NCBI RefSeq assembly: GCF_014199265.1
Contig: NZ_JACIJG010000001.1
Coordinates: forward strand, 124,001-188,000
DNA: 64,000 nt
Origin: Brucella daejeonensis
Lineage (GTDB): Bacteria; Pseudomonadota; Alphaproteobacteria; Rhizobiales; Rhizobiaceae
Direction of reading: 5' to 3'
Made by a program: the position numbers and the translations under genes. Shown here piece by piece: positions 16,777-27,666 of this stretch (the first letter of the stretch is position 1; each line of letters starts with the position of its first letter). The notes below the pieces were generated by a model. The model had not been told where the DNA came from. It ran no database searches and saw only the letters and a program-made list of their open reading frames with translations.

Positions 16777-16965
16777 TCAGGAATCGAAATCTTGTTCGAT
16801 GCGCTTTTCAAGCTCGACCAGATCTTCCGGCACAGGCAGGCCGCTTGCGCGCAGCGCATTGAGCTTTTCGCGAATGGTTTCACGGATTTCATGCGCGTCC
16901 TGCGGCTGGTTCACCATCTGCTGGAACAGCAGCGCAATTTCCGCCTTGATGTCCTCGAATGCCAT
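16777..16965 (-). CDS. Small conserved protein, unknown function
   Basis: Protein of 62 aa, MAFEDIKAEIALLFQQMVNQ..., almost entirely predicted alpha-helix with many Glu, Leu and Arg, probably a coiled-coil or helical bundle. The start is firm: GAGAGGG lies six bases before ATG 16965. It is the first gene of a pair with the lytic transglycosylase. I do not recognise the family. Confidence 0.75.
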   Translation of the reverse strand: MAFEDIKAEIALLFQQMVNQPQDAHEIRETIREKLNALRASGLPVPEDLVELEKRIEQDFDS

Positions 16966-17129
16966 CTAGACCCTCTCGGCCTGACAGGCATCGCAGGACG
17001 CCCGTTTCAGTCAATATTCTTTCAGTCGATGACAGTCGTTTACCATGCAAAAGACGGCTAACGGAAGCGCTAAACGTCGGCACGGCGCCAAAATGAATAT
17101 TTCAAATAGTGACAAGGAGATTGACGCGA

Positions 17130-17342
17130 TTAGAGAATGCGCGGCAAAAATCTATCTACCACATTGAAATTCAATGCAAAAATGTCGAGATCGTCGAAGT
17201 CCAGACCACCGTTTGGATCGAAGAGATAAATGCTCATCCAGACAAGCGCGATCACGAGCAAAATCGCCAGGATCGTGAGAATCAAAAGGCGTTGCCCGAG
17301 CGCGTTCCTGCGACCCGTTCCGTCCGACGGCTGCTTGGCCAT
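17130..17342 (-). CDS. Small single-span membrane protein
   Basis: Protein of 70 aa, with a basic N-terminus (KQPSDGTGRRNALGQR), one hydrophobic span at about residues 19-40 (LLILTILAILLVIALVWMSIYL) and a short tail with several Asp. The Arg-rich side suggests N-in topology. It follows the small RHH-like gene by 18 bp on the same strand. ATG 17342 is used rather than the TTG two codons upstream. Function unknown. Confidence 0.6.
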   Translation of the reverse strand: MAKQPSDGTGRRNALGQRLLILTILAILLVIALVWMSIYLFDPNGGLDFDDLDIFALNFNVVDRFLPRIL

Positions 17343-17360
17343 TGTCAATCGCTGCCCTGT

Positions 17361-17552
17361 TCAGTCGTCATTGGTCGCGTTCAGTTCTTCGGGCGGCGTG
17401 CCCTGTTCGGGCTCCGCCGGCAGATAGTTTTCGTGCACCAGCCACTTGCGCAGGATCAGCGTCATCGCTTCGGTCTGGTTGAGACCGGGATGTTTTTCGG
17501 TGATGAAGCGCTCCAGGGCTTCGTGGACGTCATCGGGCAGATAGATGCTCAT
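17361..17552 (-). CDS. Ribbon-helix-helix-like small protein
   Basis: Protein of 63 aa, MSIYLPDDVHEALERFITEKHPGLNQTEAMTLILRKWL..., which fits the beta-strand/two-helix RHH plan of CopG/ParD-type DNA-binding proteins, with an acidic C-terminal tail. ATG 17552 has GGAGGAG eight bases upstream. The alternative ATG upstream does not. No toxin gene is adjacent; the neighbours are an FAH hydrolase and a small membrane protein. DNA binding is inferred from the fold pattern alone. Confidence 0.65.
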   Translation of the reverse strand: MSIYLPDDVHEALERFITEKHPGLNQTEAMTLILRKWLVHENYLPAEPEQGTPPEELNATNDD

Positions 17553-17572
17553 CGGGGGCTCCTCCGCATGTT

Positions 17573-18262
17573 TCACGCGACGGTGACAGACAGTGCCGCC
17601 ACGCCGTTCACCTTGCCCTCCAGACGATCGCCGCGCCTGACCGCGCCGACGCCCGCGGGCGTACCGGTAAAGATAAGATCGCCGGGCTGAAGCTCAAAGA
17701 GCGAAGACAGGTAGGAAATCGTTTCCGGGACCTTCCAGATCATCTGGTTGAGGTCGCCGGACTGGCGCGTCTCGCCATTGATGGCGAGCGAAATCGTCCC
17801 TTCCCGCGGGTGGCCGATCTCCGATGCCGGTACGATGGCCGAACAGGGGGCGGAATGTTCGAATGCCTTCGCCACTTCCCATGGACGGCCCGCCTTCTTG
17901 GCGACAGCCTGCAAATCGCGGCGCGTCATGTCGATGCCGACCGCATAGCCGTAGACGTGATCGAGCGCCGTTTCGAGCGGAATGTCGCTGCCGCCCGCCT
18001 TCAGCGCCACCACCAGCTCGATTTCGTGATGCACATCGTCGGTCTTCGGCGGATAGGGAAAATCGCCGCCCTCGATCACGAGGCAGTCCGGGTTCTTCTG
18101 GAAGAAGAAAGGCGGATTGCGGGTCGGATCGCCGCCCATTTCAATGGCGTGGTCGGCATAGTTCTGGCCGACGCAATAGATGCGATGCACGGGAAAGCGC
18201 GCATCCGTTCCCTTCACGGGCAGAAATGGCTGCGGGCGCGGCGGAAAAACATAAGTCGTCAT
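17573..18262 (-). CDS. Fumarylacetoacetate hydrolase (FAH) family protein
   Basis: Protein of 229 aa, a single FAH domain. The metal site shows in [13 protein letters not shown] (Glu ligands) and later [14 protein letters not shown] (Asp). [13 protein letters not shown] is the conserved C-terminal turn. Close family members act as fumarylpyruvate hydrolase, acylpyruvase or oxaloacetate decarboxylase, and these cannot be told apart here. Start at ATG 18262 ([11 protein letters not shown]), with GGAA about eight bases upstream. It is the first gene of a short minus-strand group with the RHH-like and small membrane genes. Confidence 0.9.
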   Translation of the reverse strand: MTTYVFPPRPQPFLPVKGTDARFPVHRIYCVGQNYADHAIEMGGDPTRNPPFFFQKNPDCLVIEGGDFPYPPKTDDVHHEIELVVALKAGGSDIPLETALDHVYGYAVGIDMTRRDLQAVAKKAGRPWEVAKAFEHSAPCSAIVPASEIGHPREGTISLAINGETRQSGDLNQMIWKVPETISYLSSLFELQPGDLIFTGTPAGVGAVRRGDRLEGKVNGVAALSVTVA

Positions 18263-18371
18263 GAAGAATTTTCCGGTCGGAATACAGGATTTTGTAAAAC
18301 TCGGCGTCATCATGAAGGCCCCGGAGTTTCTCCGCAAGCCTTCATGGCGGCGTTATCCCTGCAATTTCCCG

Positions 18372-19028
18372 CTATACCGCGCCATAAACGACGGAAAAAT
18401 CGGCCGGACGCGACTGCGACACGACCAGCCGCGCATTGGGAACATCATTGGACAGGGCACGGTCGCGCGCCGCCTCCGCCGTAAAACCGTAACCGAGCCA
18501 GCGGTCGATCAGGCGGCGCTCCAGTTCGGCGAAAGGCACGTCCAGATAGACCGTCATGTCGAAAAGCGGCGCCAGCCGCGACCACGGCTCCCGATCGAGC
18601 AGGAGATAATTGCCCTCGACCAGCAGGATGCGGTGTTCGGGCCGCACCACGGCTGCGGCGGCGCGGGAAAGCTCCAGCGAACGATCGAAAACCGGAATGA
18701 AGACCTCTTCTCCGGCCTGCCGCAGACGCTCCAGCAGCACCGCGAAACCGGCGCAGTCGAATGTCGGCGGCGAGCCTTTGCGGCCCAGAAGCCCGCGCCG
18801 GTCGAGAATCGCGTCGTCGAGATGGAAACCGTCCATCGGCACGACGACGGACGGCGTGTCGCCGCCCCCGTTGAGGGCCGCGCGCAGATATTCCGACAGG
18901 GTGGATTTGCCCGCGCCGGGCGGGCCGGCGATGGCCACGATCAGGCGACCGTCGGTTTTTGCCAGCCGCGCAAGAATTTGCGAAGGCAGGGCTTCGCGCT
19001 CGATATGCGTCATGTCGGGGGGCGTCAT
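18372..19028 (-). CDS. frcK: FrcK-like P-loop sugar/nucleoside kinase
   Basis: Protein of 218 aa. Walker A is G35-P-P-G-A-G-K41-S-T, in the setting of the uridine kinase/phosphoribulokinase superfamily. PMDGFHLDDAIL and LLVEGNYLLLDREPW match that superfamily's substrate and Walker B regions. It follows frcA, which is the gene order frcB-frcC-frcA-frcK of rhizobial fructose operons, so I use that name by synteny. Whether it phosphorylates fructose is unproven. The gap to frcA (95 bp) holds short repeats of CATCTGATCA. Confidence 0.8.
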   Translation of the reverse strand: MTPPDMTHIEREALPSQILARLAKTDGRLIVAIAGPPGAGKSTLSEYLRAALNGGGDTPSVVVPMDGFHLDDAILDRRGLLGRKGSPPTFDCAGFAVLLERLRQAGEEVFIPVFDRSLELSRAAAAVVRPEHRILLVEGNYLLLDREPWSRLAPLFDMTVYLDVPFAELERRLIDRWLGYGFTAEAARDRALSNDVPNARLVVSQSRPADFSVVYGAV

Positions 19029-19123
19029 GTCCGGTTTCCGTGATTCGTTCCGTCACCTTATCGGAGACGGAACGGCCCTGCTCAAGTACATCTGATCAAG
19101 CACATCTGATCAGGCACACCTCA

Positions 19124-19903
19124 TCAGGCGGCTTCCTTCGGCCGCATCGCGCCCGTCATCAGCGCCACCGCGTCCGACATGGAATATTCCTTCGGATCGA
19201 TGACTGTCAGGCGGCGTCCGAGCCGGTGGATATGGATGCGGTCGGCGACCTCGAACACATGCGGCATGTTGTGCGAGATGAGCACGATGGGCATACCGCG
19301 CCGCTTCACATCCTGAATGAGTTCCAGCACCCGGCGCGATTCCTTGACGCCCAGCGCCGCCGTCGGTTCGTCCATGATGACGACCTTGGAACCGAAGGCG
19401 GCGGCGCGCGCCACCGCAACGCCCTGACGCTGTCCGCCGGACAGCGTTTCCACCGCCTGCCCGATATTCTGGATGGTCATCAGGCCAAGCTCCGACAGTT
19501 TTTCGCGGGCGATCTTTTCCATGGCGTTGCGATCCAGCATACGGAACAGCGAGCCGAGCGGTCCCTTGCGCCGGATCTCGCGGCCCAGGAACAGATTGTC
19601 GGCGATGGAAAGCGCGGGCGACAAGGCAAGGTTCTGATAGACCGTCTCGATGCCTGCCTTGCGCGCCTCCATCGGCGAATGGAAGCTGACCGGCCTGCCG
19701 TCGAGCAGGATTTCACCCTCATCCGGCCTGATTGCGCCGGACAGCGCCTTGATGAGCGAGGACTTGCCCGCGCCATTGTCGCCGATGACCGCGAGAACCT
19801 CGCCCGGATAGAGGTCGAAATCGGCATGGTCGAGTGCGGTGACGCGGCCATAGCGCTTGACCAGCGCCCTGGCGGAAAGAACGGGCGTGACGGAGGTTTT
19901 CAT
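19124..19903 (-). CDS. frcA: Fructose ABC transporter, ATP-binding protein
   Basis: Protein of 259 aa with one ABC domain. Walker A is GDNGAGKSS, the signature LSGGQRQG and Walker B VVIMDEPTAAL. Most sugar ATPases of the CUT2 class carry two ABC domains; a single domain is typical of FrcA. It energises the FrcBC importer at the inner membrane. Its ATG (19903) overlaps the frcC stop by four bases (ATGA). Confidence 0.92.
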   Translation of the reverse strand: MKTSVTPVLSARALVKRYGRVTALDHADFDLYPGEVLAVIGDNGAGKSSLIKALSGAIRPDEGEILLDGRPVSFHSPMEARKAGIETVYQNLALSPALSIADNLFLGREIRRKGPLGSLFRMLDRNAMEKIAREKLSELGLMTIQNIGQAVETLSGGQRQGVAVARAAAFGSKVVIMDEPTAALGVKESRRVLELIQDVKRRGMPIVLISHNMPHVFEVADRIHIHRLGRRLTVIDPKEYSMSDAVALMTGAMRPKEAA

Positions 19904-20994
19904 GCGGCGGCCTTTCTGATCCACTGGTCGATGGCGACGGCGGCGATGATGAGAACGCCGATCAGGAGATAGGTCCATTGCGGGTCGGTGCCCCACAGGC
20001 GCAGACCCAGCGAAAACACGCCGACGATCAGCGCGCCGAACATGGTGCCGAGGATGGAGCCGCGCCCGCCGAAGAGCGAAATGCCGCCGATCACCACGGC
20101 GGTGATGGACTCGATATTGGCGAACTGCCCCGCGGTCGGCGACACCGAACCGAGGCGTCCGATCATCGCCCAGCCGGCAAGCGCGCAGATGATCCCGGCC
20201 AGGATATAGACCGACATCAGGATCGGCTTGACCGAGACGCCGGAAAGCTGCGCCGCTTCCGGGTCGTCGCCGATGGCGTAGACATGGCGCCCCCAGGCGG
20301 TGTGGTTCAGCACATACCAGAGCAGGAACACCAGAAGCACCATGACGATGACGCCATAGGTGAAGACGGCGCCGCCCATGCGGATGCTTTGGCCGAAGAA
20401 TTGCAGGATCGGCGCTTCTGCCGTGATTTCCTGCGCGCGGATCGTCTCATTGGCCGAATAGAGGAAATTGGTGGCGAGGATAACCTGCCACATGCCGAGC
20501 GTGACGATGAAGGGCGGCAGGCGCACATAGGCGACCAGAAAACCGTTGATGAAACCGCACAGCGCGCCGGTGACGAAGCCGCACAGAACGGCAAGCTCGC
20601 CGGGCAGGCCGTAACGGAAGGTGAACTGGCCCATCACCACCGAGGACAGCACCATGATCGCCCCGACCGACAGGTCGATGCCGGCGGTGAGGATGACCAG
20701 CGTCTGCGCGGTCGCGATGATGCCGGTGATGGCGACCTGTTGCAGGATGAGCGTCAGCGCGAAGGCGGAAAAGAACTTGCCGCCGAGCGTGATGCCGAAC
20801 ATGAGGAGCGACAGCACCAGCACGATGAGCGGCACGGCGGCCGGATTATGGTGCAGGAAACTCCGCATCCGATAAAGCAGCGAATGATCGCCCGTATCGA
20901 AGGCGGCGACATCGGCCGCGCTTTGCGCCAGCGTCTTCTCGAATTCCTGCATCGAAGGGTTTTGCGCAGCGGAAGCCGCCTGTGGCTTGTTCAT
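19900..20994 (-). CDS. frcC: Fructose ABC transporter, permease
   Basis: Protein of 364 aa, a CUT2 (BPD_transp_2/RbsC-type) permease with about nine or ten membrane spans. TAGIDLSVGAIM and GGRGSILGTMFGALIVGV are the two conserved family blocks. An unusually long polar N-terminal arm of about 50 residues precedes the first span, as in other FrcC proteins. The start is set by GGAGA six bases before ATG 20994. It sits between frcB and frcA in the operon. Confidence 0.93.
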   Translation of the reverse strand: MNKPQAASAAQNPSMQEFEKTLAQSAADVAAFDTGDHSLLYRMRSFLHHNPAAVPLIVLVLSLLMFGITLGGKFFSAFALTLILQQVAITGIIATAQTLVILTAGIDLSVGAIMVLSSVVMGQFTFRYGLPGELAVLCGFVTGALCGFINGFLVAYVRLPPFIVTLGMWQVILATNFLYSANETIRAQEITAEAPILQFFGQSIRMGGAVFTYGVIVMVLLVFLLWYVLNHTAWGRHVYAIGDDPEAAQLSGVSVKPILMSVYILAGIICALAGWAMIGRLGSVSPTAGQFANIESITAVVIGGISLFGGRGSILGTMFGALIVGVFSLGLRLWGTDPQWTYLLIGVLIIAAVAIDQWIRKAAA

Positions 20995-21063
20995 CTCTGT
21001 CTCCTGCCCGCAGAAAGGTTCGGCAAGTCCGACGACCTGCCGAACCGGAATTTCAATGGCCGA

Positions 21064-22086
21064 TCAACCCCAGCACTTGTCGAGCGCGGTCTTGGTGTCG
21101 ATGGACGGCACGCCCTCGACCGGCTTGTCGGTGACGAGCGAAACGCCCGTATCGACAAAATTCTTGCCTTCGGTCGGCTTCGGCTTTTCACCCGTATCGG
21201 CGAATTTCTTGATCGCCTCGATGCCGAGCGCGGCCATTTGCAGCGGATATTGCTGCGACGTCGCGCCGATCACGCCCGCCTCGACATTCTTCACGCCGGG
21301 GCAACCGCCGTCGATGGAGACGATCAGCACGTCCTTTTCGCGGCCCACGGCCTTCAGCGCCTCATAGGCACCGGCGGCGGCAGGCTCGTTGATCGTGTGG
21401 ATGACGTTGATGTTCGGGTCCTTCTGAAGAAGGTTTTCCATGGCGCGACGGCCACCTTCCTCATTGCCGTCGGTCAGGTCGCGGCCCGCAATGCGCGGAT
21501 CGTCCTCGTCGCCGAGCTTGGTCTTGTCCTTCGGATCGATGCCGAAGCCGACCGAAAAGCCCTGGTCGCGCAGCACGTCGACACTTGGCTGCGAGGCCGT
21601 GAGATTGAGAAAGGCCACATGCGCGTCCTTGGCCTTGTCGCCAAGTGTTGCCGCCGCCCATTTGCCGACCAGTTCGCCCGCAAGGAAATTGTCGGTGGCG
21701 AAGGTGGCGTCAGCCGCGTCGGCAGGCTCCAGCGGCGTGTCGAGCGCGATGATGAGCAGGCCCGCATCGCGCGCCTTCTTCAGCGTCGGCACGATGCCCT
21801 TGGTGTCGGAAGCGGTGATCAGGATGCCCTTGGCGCCATCCGCGATGCAGGTTTCGACCGCCGCGACCTGGCTTTCCGAATCACCGTCGATCTTGCCCGC
21901 ATAGGTCTTGAGATCGACGCCCAGTTCCTTCGCCTTGGCGATGGCGCCTTCCTTCATCTTGACGAAAAACGGATTGGTGTCGGTCTTGGTGATGAGGCAC
22001 GCGCCGACATCGGCGGCATTGGCCGGAAGCGCGGCGACACCAAGCGCAAAGGCGGCAAAAGCCGCCGACAGGACTGTCTTCTTCAT
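21064..22086 (-). CDS. frcB: Fructose ABC transporter, periplasmic binding protein
   Basis: Protein of 340 aa. The signal peptide ends at PANA-ADVG (about residue 24). The mature protein is a type I periplasmic sugar-binding fold: [17 protein letters not shown] at the start, [14 protein letters not shown] at the hinge and [15 protein letters not shown] later. FrcB proteins bind fructose and in some species ribose or mannose. It is the first gene of frcBCAK, with GGGAGG five bases before ATG 22086, and is read away from frcR. Confidence 0.93.
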   Translation of the reverse strand: MKKTVLSAAFAAFALGVAALPANAADVGACLITKTDTNPFFVKMKEGAIAKAKELGVDLKTYAGKIDGDSESQVAAVETCIADGAKGILITASDTKGIVPTLKKARDAGLLIIALDTPLEPADAADATFATDNFLAGELVGKWAAATLGDKAKDAHVAFLNLTASQPSVDVLRDQGFSVGFGIDPKDKTKLGDEDDPRIAGRDLTDGNEEGGRRAMENLLQKDPNINVIHTINEPAAAGAYEALKAVGREKDVLIVSIDGGCPGVKNVEAGVIGATSQQYPLQMAALGIEAIKKFADTGEKPKPTEGKNFVDTGVSLVTDKPVEGVPSIDTKTALDKCWG

Positions 22087-22160
22087 GAATTCCTCCCAGT
22101 GAAACCGGTTCCTCTTCCCCCGGCACGCGGAAAGGAAAACACGGCTTTAAAACAGAGTCA

Positions 22161-22187
22161 ATTAATAAATCCACTTGATTTATTAAT
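22161..22187. promoter_or_regulatory. Perfect 27-bp inverted repeat, probable FrcR operator
   Basis: ATTAATAAATC-CACTT-GATTTATTAAT: 11-bp arms without mismatch and a 5-bp centre, 75 bp before the frcB start. It lies between divergent frcB and frcR. ROK-family repressors (NagC, Mlc, XylR) bind AT-rich inverted repeats of this kind. I see nothing else structured in the 315-bp spacer except the TATTTGTTTTTAT run near 22273. Confidence 0.75.
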
Positions 22188-22401
22188 ATGCTGTGTCACT
22201 CTGGGAGATGGAGGAGAGAGGATCGAAAGAGGCAGGCGACAGCCTACCACTTCGCCGCATGATCTACCTTAAGTATTTGTTTTTATTTCATATCCCTTTG
22301 CGATAAGGGCTTTTTCTCCTTCGAGGATTGGTTTAGGAAATCCCGCGCTCCATGGCTGCGCTGCAAGATTGCATTCCATGGGCGGGAATCTGGGAGAGGC
22401 A

Positions 22402-23721
22402 ATGGTCAGGCAAAAAGTTGAACGCGAGCCGGACAGCGGGGCTGCCGACATGCTTTCTGGCACGCTTTCCGGCACGCTTTCCGGCACTCCGGGCCCCGCC
22501 ATGCTGCAATCCGCCGGCCCCGGCGCGCATGTCAATCGCGGTTCCAACCAGATCGGCGTGCGCGCCTATAACGAGCGGCTGGTTCTGGCGCTTGTGCGCA
22601 GGCACGGCCAGCTTGCCCGCGCCGACATTGCGCGCCTGACCGGGCTTTCGGCGCAGACCGTTTCCGTCATCATCCGCGCGCTGGAAAAGGACGGCCTCAT
22701 CACGCAGGGCGAGCGCGTGCGCGGCCGTGTGGGCCAGCCTTCCATGCCGATGCGCCTTGCCGCCGACGGGGTTTTCTCCTTCGGCCTCAAGATCGGGCGG
22801 CGCAGCGCGGAAATCATCCTGATGGATTTTCTGGGCGCGATCCGCGAGCGGCGGCACATCACCTATCGCTGGCCGGTGCCCGTTGACATCCGCCGCTTCG
22901 CCATCGAAAGCGTCAACGCCTTCACCGCAGCGCTCGATCCCGGCAAACGCGACCGCATCGCCGGCCTTGGCATCGCATTGCCTTTCGAATTGTGGAACTG
23001 GGTCGAAGAAGTCGGGGCGCCTGCCGAAGACCTGGATGCCTGGCTCGGCGCCGATCTGGTCGGTGATTTTGCCAAGGCGTTTTCGTTTCCGGTTTTCGTG
23101 CAGAATGACGGAACGGCGGCTTGCGGCGCGGAACTGACCTTTGGCCGGGGACCCGAATTCACCGATTTCGTCTATTTCTTCATCGGATCGTTCATCGGCG
23201 GCGGCGTGGTGCTGAACAATACGCTCTATCCCGGACGCACCGGCAATGCGGGCGCGCTCGGTTCCATGCCGATGCGGATGCGCGGGACCTGGGAGCGCGG
23301 CGAAACCTTGCAGCTGATCGATACCGCTTCGCTGTTCGTTCTCGAACGCATTTTGCAGGAGCGCAACCTGCCCTCCGACGACCTGTGGCTCTCGCCGGAA
23401 AACTGGCGCAACTTCGGCACGCCGCTCGACGAATGGGTGGCGCTTGCCGCGCGCGGGCTTGCCCATGCGGCTGTGGCGGCGGCCTCCGTGATCGACTTTC
23501 CCGCCGCCGTCATCGACGGCTGGCTGCCGGGCAATGTGCGCCACCGCATCGTGGAAGCGACCCGCGTGGAGCTTTCTTGCCTCGATTTGCAGGGCCTGCG
23601 CGCGCCCAGGATCATCGAGGGCAAGGTCGGGGTTCATGCCAAGGCGATGGGCGCGGCAAGCCTGCCGCTCTCCAACCGCTACCTGTTCGACCAGAGCGTC
23701 CTGTTCAAGGAGGCGGGCTGA
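22402..23721 (+). CDS. frcR: ROK-family transcriptional regulator of fructose uptake
   Basis: Protein of 439 aa. A winged helix-turn-helix sits at about residues 55-95 (RADIARLTGLSAQTVSVIIRALEKDGLI), followed by the ROK sugar-kinase-like domain (VFVQNDGTAACGAEL, FIGSFIGGGVVLNN). The zinc-binding Cys cluster typical of many ROK proteins is not obvious. Start ATG 22402 has GGGAG five bases upstream; earlier in-frame ATGs lack a site. A 12-bp repeat encodes SGTLSGTLSGT in the disordered N-terminal arm. The gene is divergent from frcB and probably represses it. Confidence 0.88.
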   Translation: MVRQKVEREPDSGAADMLSGTLSGTLSGTPGPAMLQSAGPGAHVNRGSNQIGVRAYNERLVLALVRRHGQLARADIARLTGLSAQTVSVIIRALEKDGLITQGERVRGRVGQPSMPMRLAADGVFSFGLKIGRRSAEIILMDFLGAIRERRHITYRWPVPVDIRRFAIESVNAFTAALDPGKRDRIAGLGIALPFELWNWVEEVGAPAEDLDAWLGADLVGDFAKAFSFPVFVQNDGTAACGAELTFGRGPEFTDFVYFFIGSFIGGGVVLNNTLYPGRTGNAGALGSMPMRMRGTWERGETLQLIDTASLFVLERILQERNLPSDDLWLSPENWRNFGTPLDEWVALAARGLAHAAVAAASVIDFPAAVIDGWLPGNVRHRIVEATRVELSCLDLQGLRAPRIIEGKVGVHAKAMGAASLPLSNRYLFDQSVLFKEAG

Positions 23722-23775
23722 CGCCCTTTACCCGCAACAAACACACGCTTTGTTATTTTCAATCAACAAGTTTGA

Positions 23776-25480
<1,705 letters not shown>

Positions 25481-25482
<2 letters not shown>

Positions 25483-25610
25483 GGGAATAGGGGAATAGGG
25501 GAATAGGGGAATAGGGGAATAGGGGAATAGGGGAATAGGCTAGTCAGGCCGGAACGTCTGTTCAAGCGCCTTCTTCACCTACTCCCCTACTGCCTTACTC
25601 CCCTATTCCC
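25481..25610. repeat. Inverted octamer arrays between pgm and mrp
   Basis: Seven AGGGGAAT units at 25481-25536 begin inside the pgm stop. After 42 bp, degenerate octamers of the opposite strand follow at 25579-25610 (on the minus strand: GGGAATAG, GGGAGTAA, GGCAGTAG, GGGAGTAG). The two sets face each other, so each convergent mRNA ends with a G-rich octamer tract. The family is the same as the composites at 2650 and 27372, but with a different middle. Confidence 0.9.
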
Positions 25611-26786
25611 TTAATCGAAGACAATCGCCGGCGCCGCGCGGGCGCTCTTGCCGCCCTTCATATTTTCCCAGACCTTCCGGGCGATCTCGCGATAGATTTT
25701 CGCGTGCTCGCTGTCCGGGTCCTTTACGGTGATCGGCGTGCCAGCGTCCGAATAGGCGCGCACATCCATGTGCAGCGGCACCTCGCCGAGGAAAGGCACG
25801 TTCAGCCGTTCCGCTTCCCTGCGCGCGCCGCCATTGCCGAAAATATCGTAGCGTGCGCCAGTATCCGGCGCGATGAAATAGCTCATGTTCTCGACAATGC
25901 CCAGAAGCGGAACATCCACCTTGCGGAACATGTTCAGCCCCTTGCGCGCGTCGATCAGCGCCAGATCCTGCGGCGTCGATACGATGACGGCACCGGCCAG
26001 CGGCACCTGCTGCGCCATGGTGAGCTGCGCATCGCCGGTGCCGGGCGGCATGTCGACCACCAGCACGTCAAGCGCGCCCCACGCCACTTCGCGCAGCATC
26101 TGCGTCAGCGCCGACATGACCATCGGCCCGCGCCAGATCATCGGCGTTTCCTCGTCCACCATGAAGCCCATGGACATGACCTTGATGCCGTAATTCTCCA
26201 TCGGCTTCAGCGTGCGGCCCTCGATCGTCTCCGGGCGACCGGACAGGCCAAGCAGACGCGGCATGGAAGGACCGTAGATGTCGGCGTCGAGAATGCCGAC
26301 CTTCAGCCCGTTGGCGGCAAGTCCCAGCGCCAGATTGACGGCGGTCGTGGATTTGCCGACGCCGCCCTTGCCTGACGCGACCGCGATGATCGCATTCACG
26401 CCCGGAATGCCGGGCTTTGCCGCCGGGCGCGGCTGCGGTGCATGACCATGCCCACCCTGCCCCGAAACCGCGACAGGTCGCGGCGGCGATTGCGGTTTGG
26501 GCGGCGGCGGAGCGTCATCGCTTGTGCGCCCGCCCTTCTTTTCGGCGGTGAGCGTGACCAGCGCGCCCGAAACGCCCGGAATATCCTTCACGGCCTTTTC
26601 GGCTGCAAGACGCATCGGCTCCAGCGCATCGGCGCGTTCCGCCGGCACGGTGATGGAGAAGAAGACCTTGCCGTCGGCGATGAAAATATCCGACACCAAT
26701 CCCAGCGACACGACATCGCTTTCGAAATCCGGTCCGGTGACAGCCTTCAGCCGTTCCAGAACCTGTTCGCGCGAAACACTTGCCAT
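25611..26786 (-). CDS. mrp: Mrp/ApbC-type iron-sulfur carrier P-loop ATPase
   Basis: Protein of 391 aa. Residues 1-80 are a DUF59/MIP18-type domain, followed by a Pro/Gly-rich linker and a MinD-like ATPase with the deviant Walker A SGKGGVGKST. VVDMPPGTGDAQLT is the Walker B region. In most Mrp proteins ENMSYF is followed by C-x-x-C, which bridges a 4Fe-4S cluster between subunits. Here the sequence is ENMSYFIAPDTGARYDIFG with no cysteine. The start has AGGGAAAT a few bases upstream. It converges on pgm. Confidence 0.92.
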   Translation of the reverse strand: MASVSREQVLERLKAVTGPDFESDVVSLGLVSDIFIADGKVFFSITVPAERADALEPMRLAAEKAVKDIPGVSGALVTLTAEKKGGRTSDDAPPPPKPQSPPRPVAVSGQGGHGHAPQPRPAAKPGIPGVNAIIAVASGKGGVGKSTTAVNLALGLAANGLKVGILDADIYGPSMPRLLGLSGRPETIEGRTLKPMENYGIKVMSMGFMVDEETPMIWRGPMVMSALTQMLREVAWGALDVLVVDMPPGTGDAQLTMAQQVPLAGAVIVSTPQDLALIDARKGLNMFRKVDVPLLGIVENMSYFIAPDTGARYDIFGNGGARREAERLNVPFLGEVPLHMDVRAYSDAGTPITVKDPDSEHAKIYREIARKVWENMKGGKSARAAPAIVFD

Positions 26787-26965
26787 TTCATTTCCCTAAG
26801 GGGCAGGAAACGGAAGCAAAGGACAGCCGCACCGGAATGGCGCTTCCCTTTCTCGATTTCCTCAACCCCTGCATTGTTGCGTCATAACCAGTCCTGACAT
26901 AATCAGCTTTCCACCAAAACGCCAATAGTACCCCAATATTTATTCCAGACATCGGAGCACAAGCC

Positions 26966-27361
26966 ATGGCCAAAGCCATTCACTCGATGATCCGCGTCCT
27001 CGACGAGGAAAAGTCCGTTTCCTTCTACAGGCAAGCCTTTGGCCTCGACATTGCCGAGCGCATCGATTTCGAAACCTTCACGCTGATTTACCTGCGCAAT
27101 GCGGAAGCGGATTTCGAGGTGGAGCTGACCGTCAACAAGGGCCGCACGGAACCTTACGATCTGGGCGACGGCTACGGCCATCTTGCCGTGGCGGTGGACG
27201 ATGTCGATGCCGAACATGCCCGCTTCACGGACTTGAGTTTCAAGGTCGGCAAGCTAGTCGATTTCAGGAACAACGGCGTACAGCTCGCCCGCTTCTTCTT
27301 CGTGGAAGACCCGGACGGCTACAAGATCGAAGTGCTGCAACGCGGCGGACGGTATGTGTAG
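26966..27361 (+). CDS. Glyoxalase I-like (VOC superfamily) protein
   Basis: Protein of 131 aa with two beta-alpha-beta-beta-beta repeats. The metal positions of glyoxalase I are filled by H6, E53, H72 and E122 (KIEVLQ), and FFFVEDPDGYKIE is the usual C-terminal block. It could be lactoylglutathione lyase (methylglyoxal detoxification), but the substrate loop was not compared. The stop codon is followed by AGGGCAGT and then an octamer array. The gene is monocistronic. Confidence 0.85.
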   Translation: MAKAIHSMIRVLDEEKSVSFYRQAFGLDIAERIDFETFTLIYLRNAEADFEVELTVNKGRTEPYDLGDGYGHLAVAVDDVDAEHARFTDLSFKVGKLVDFRNNGVQLARFFFVEDPDGYKIEVLQRGGRYV

Positions 27362-27371
27362 GGCAGTATGT

Positions 27372-27574
27372 TAAGGGAGTAAGGGAGTAAGGGAGTAAGG
27401 GAGTAAGGGAGTAAGGGAGTAAGGGAGTAAGGGAGTAAGGGAGTAAGGGAGTAAGGGAGTAAGGGAGTAGAATTACTTATTCTCGATCAAGGCAAATATT
27501 TTACTTGCCTTGTCCACCACTTGCCCGCACCCTATTCCCCTATTCCCCTATTCCCCTATTCCCCTATTCCCCTA
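27372..27574 (+). repeat. Octamer composite repeat, copy 2: (TAAGGGAG)12 - 63 bp core - (CCTATTCC)5
   Basis: Twelve TAAGGGAG units (27372-27467), the same 63-bp core as at 2730 with no difference (27468-27530), and five CCTATTCC units (27531-27570). An isolated AGGGCAGT, the octamer known from Brucella HOOF-print typing, sits at 27360-27367 next to the preceding stop codon. Copy numbers differ from the first copy (10 and 4), consistent with slippage. Confidence 0.95.
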
Positions 27575-27666
27575 ACAACAACCACCCGCTCCATGGACTA
27601 TTTGTCCTGTGGCAAAGACGGCGCCGATAAGCTAGATAGGCTCGGCTTGAATGGAGAAGCTTTGAG

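Noticed and set aside
19978-22272. A 764-aa open frame on the plus strand opposite frcC and frcB
   Set aside because: It is antisense to two clear transporter genes, is rich in Arg, His, Asp and Gly, and shows no family motif. High-GC third positions leave such frames open.
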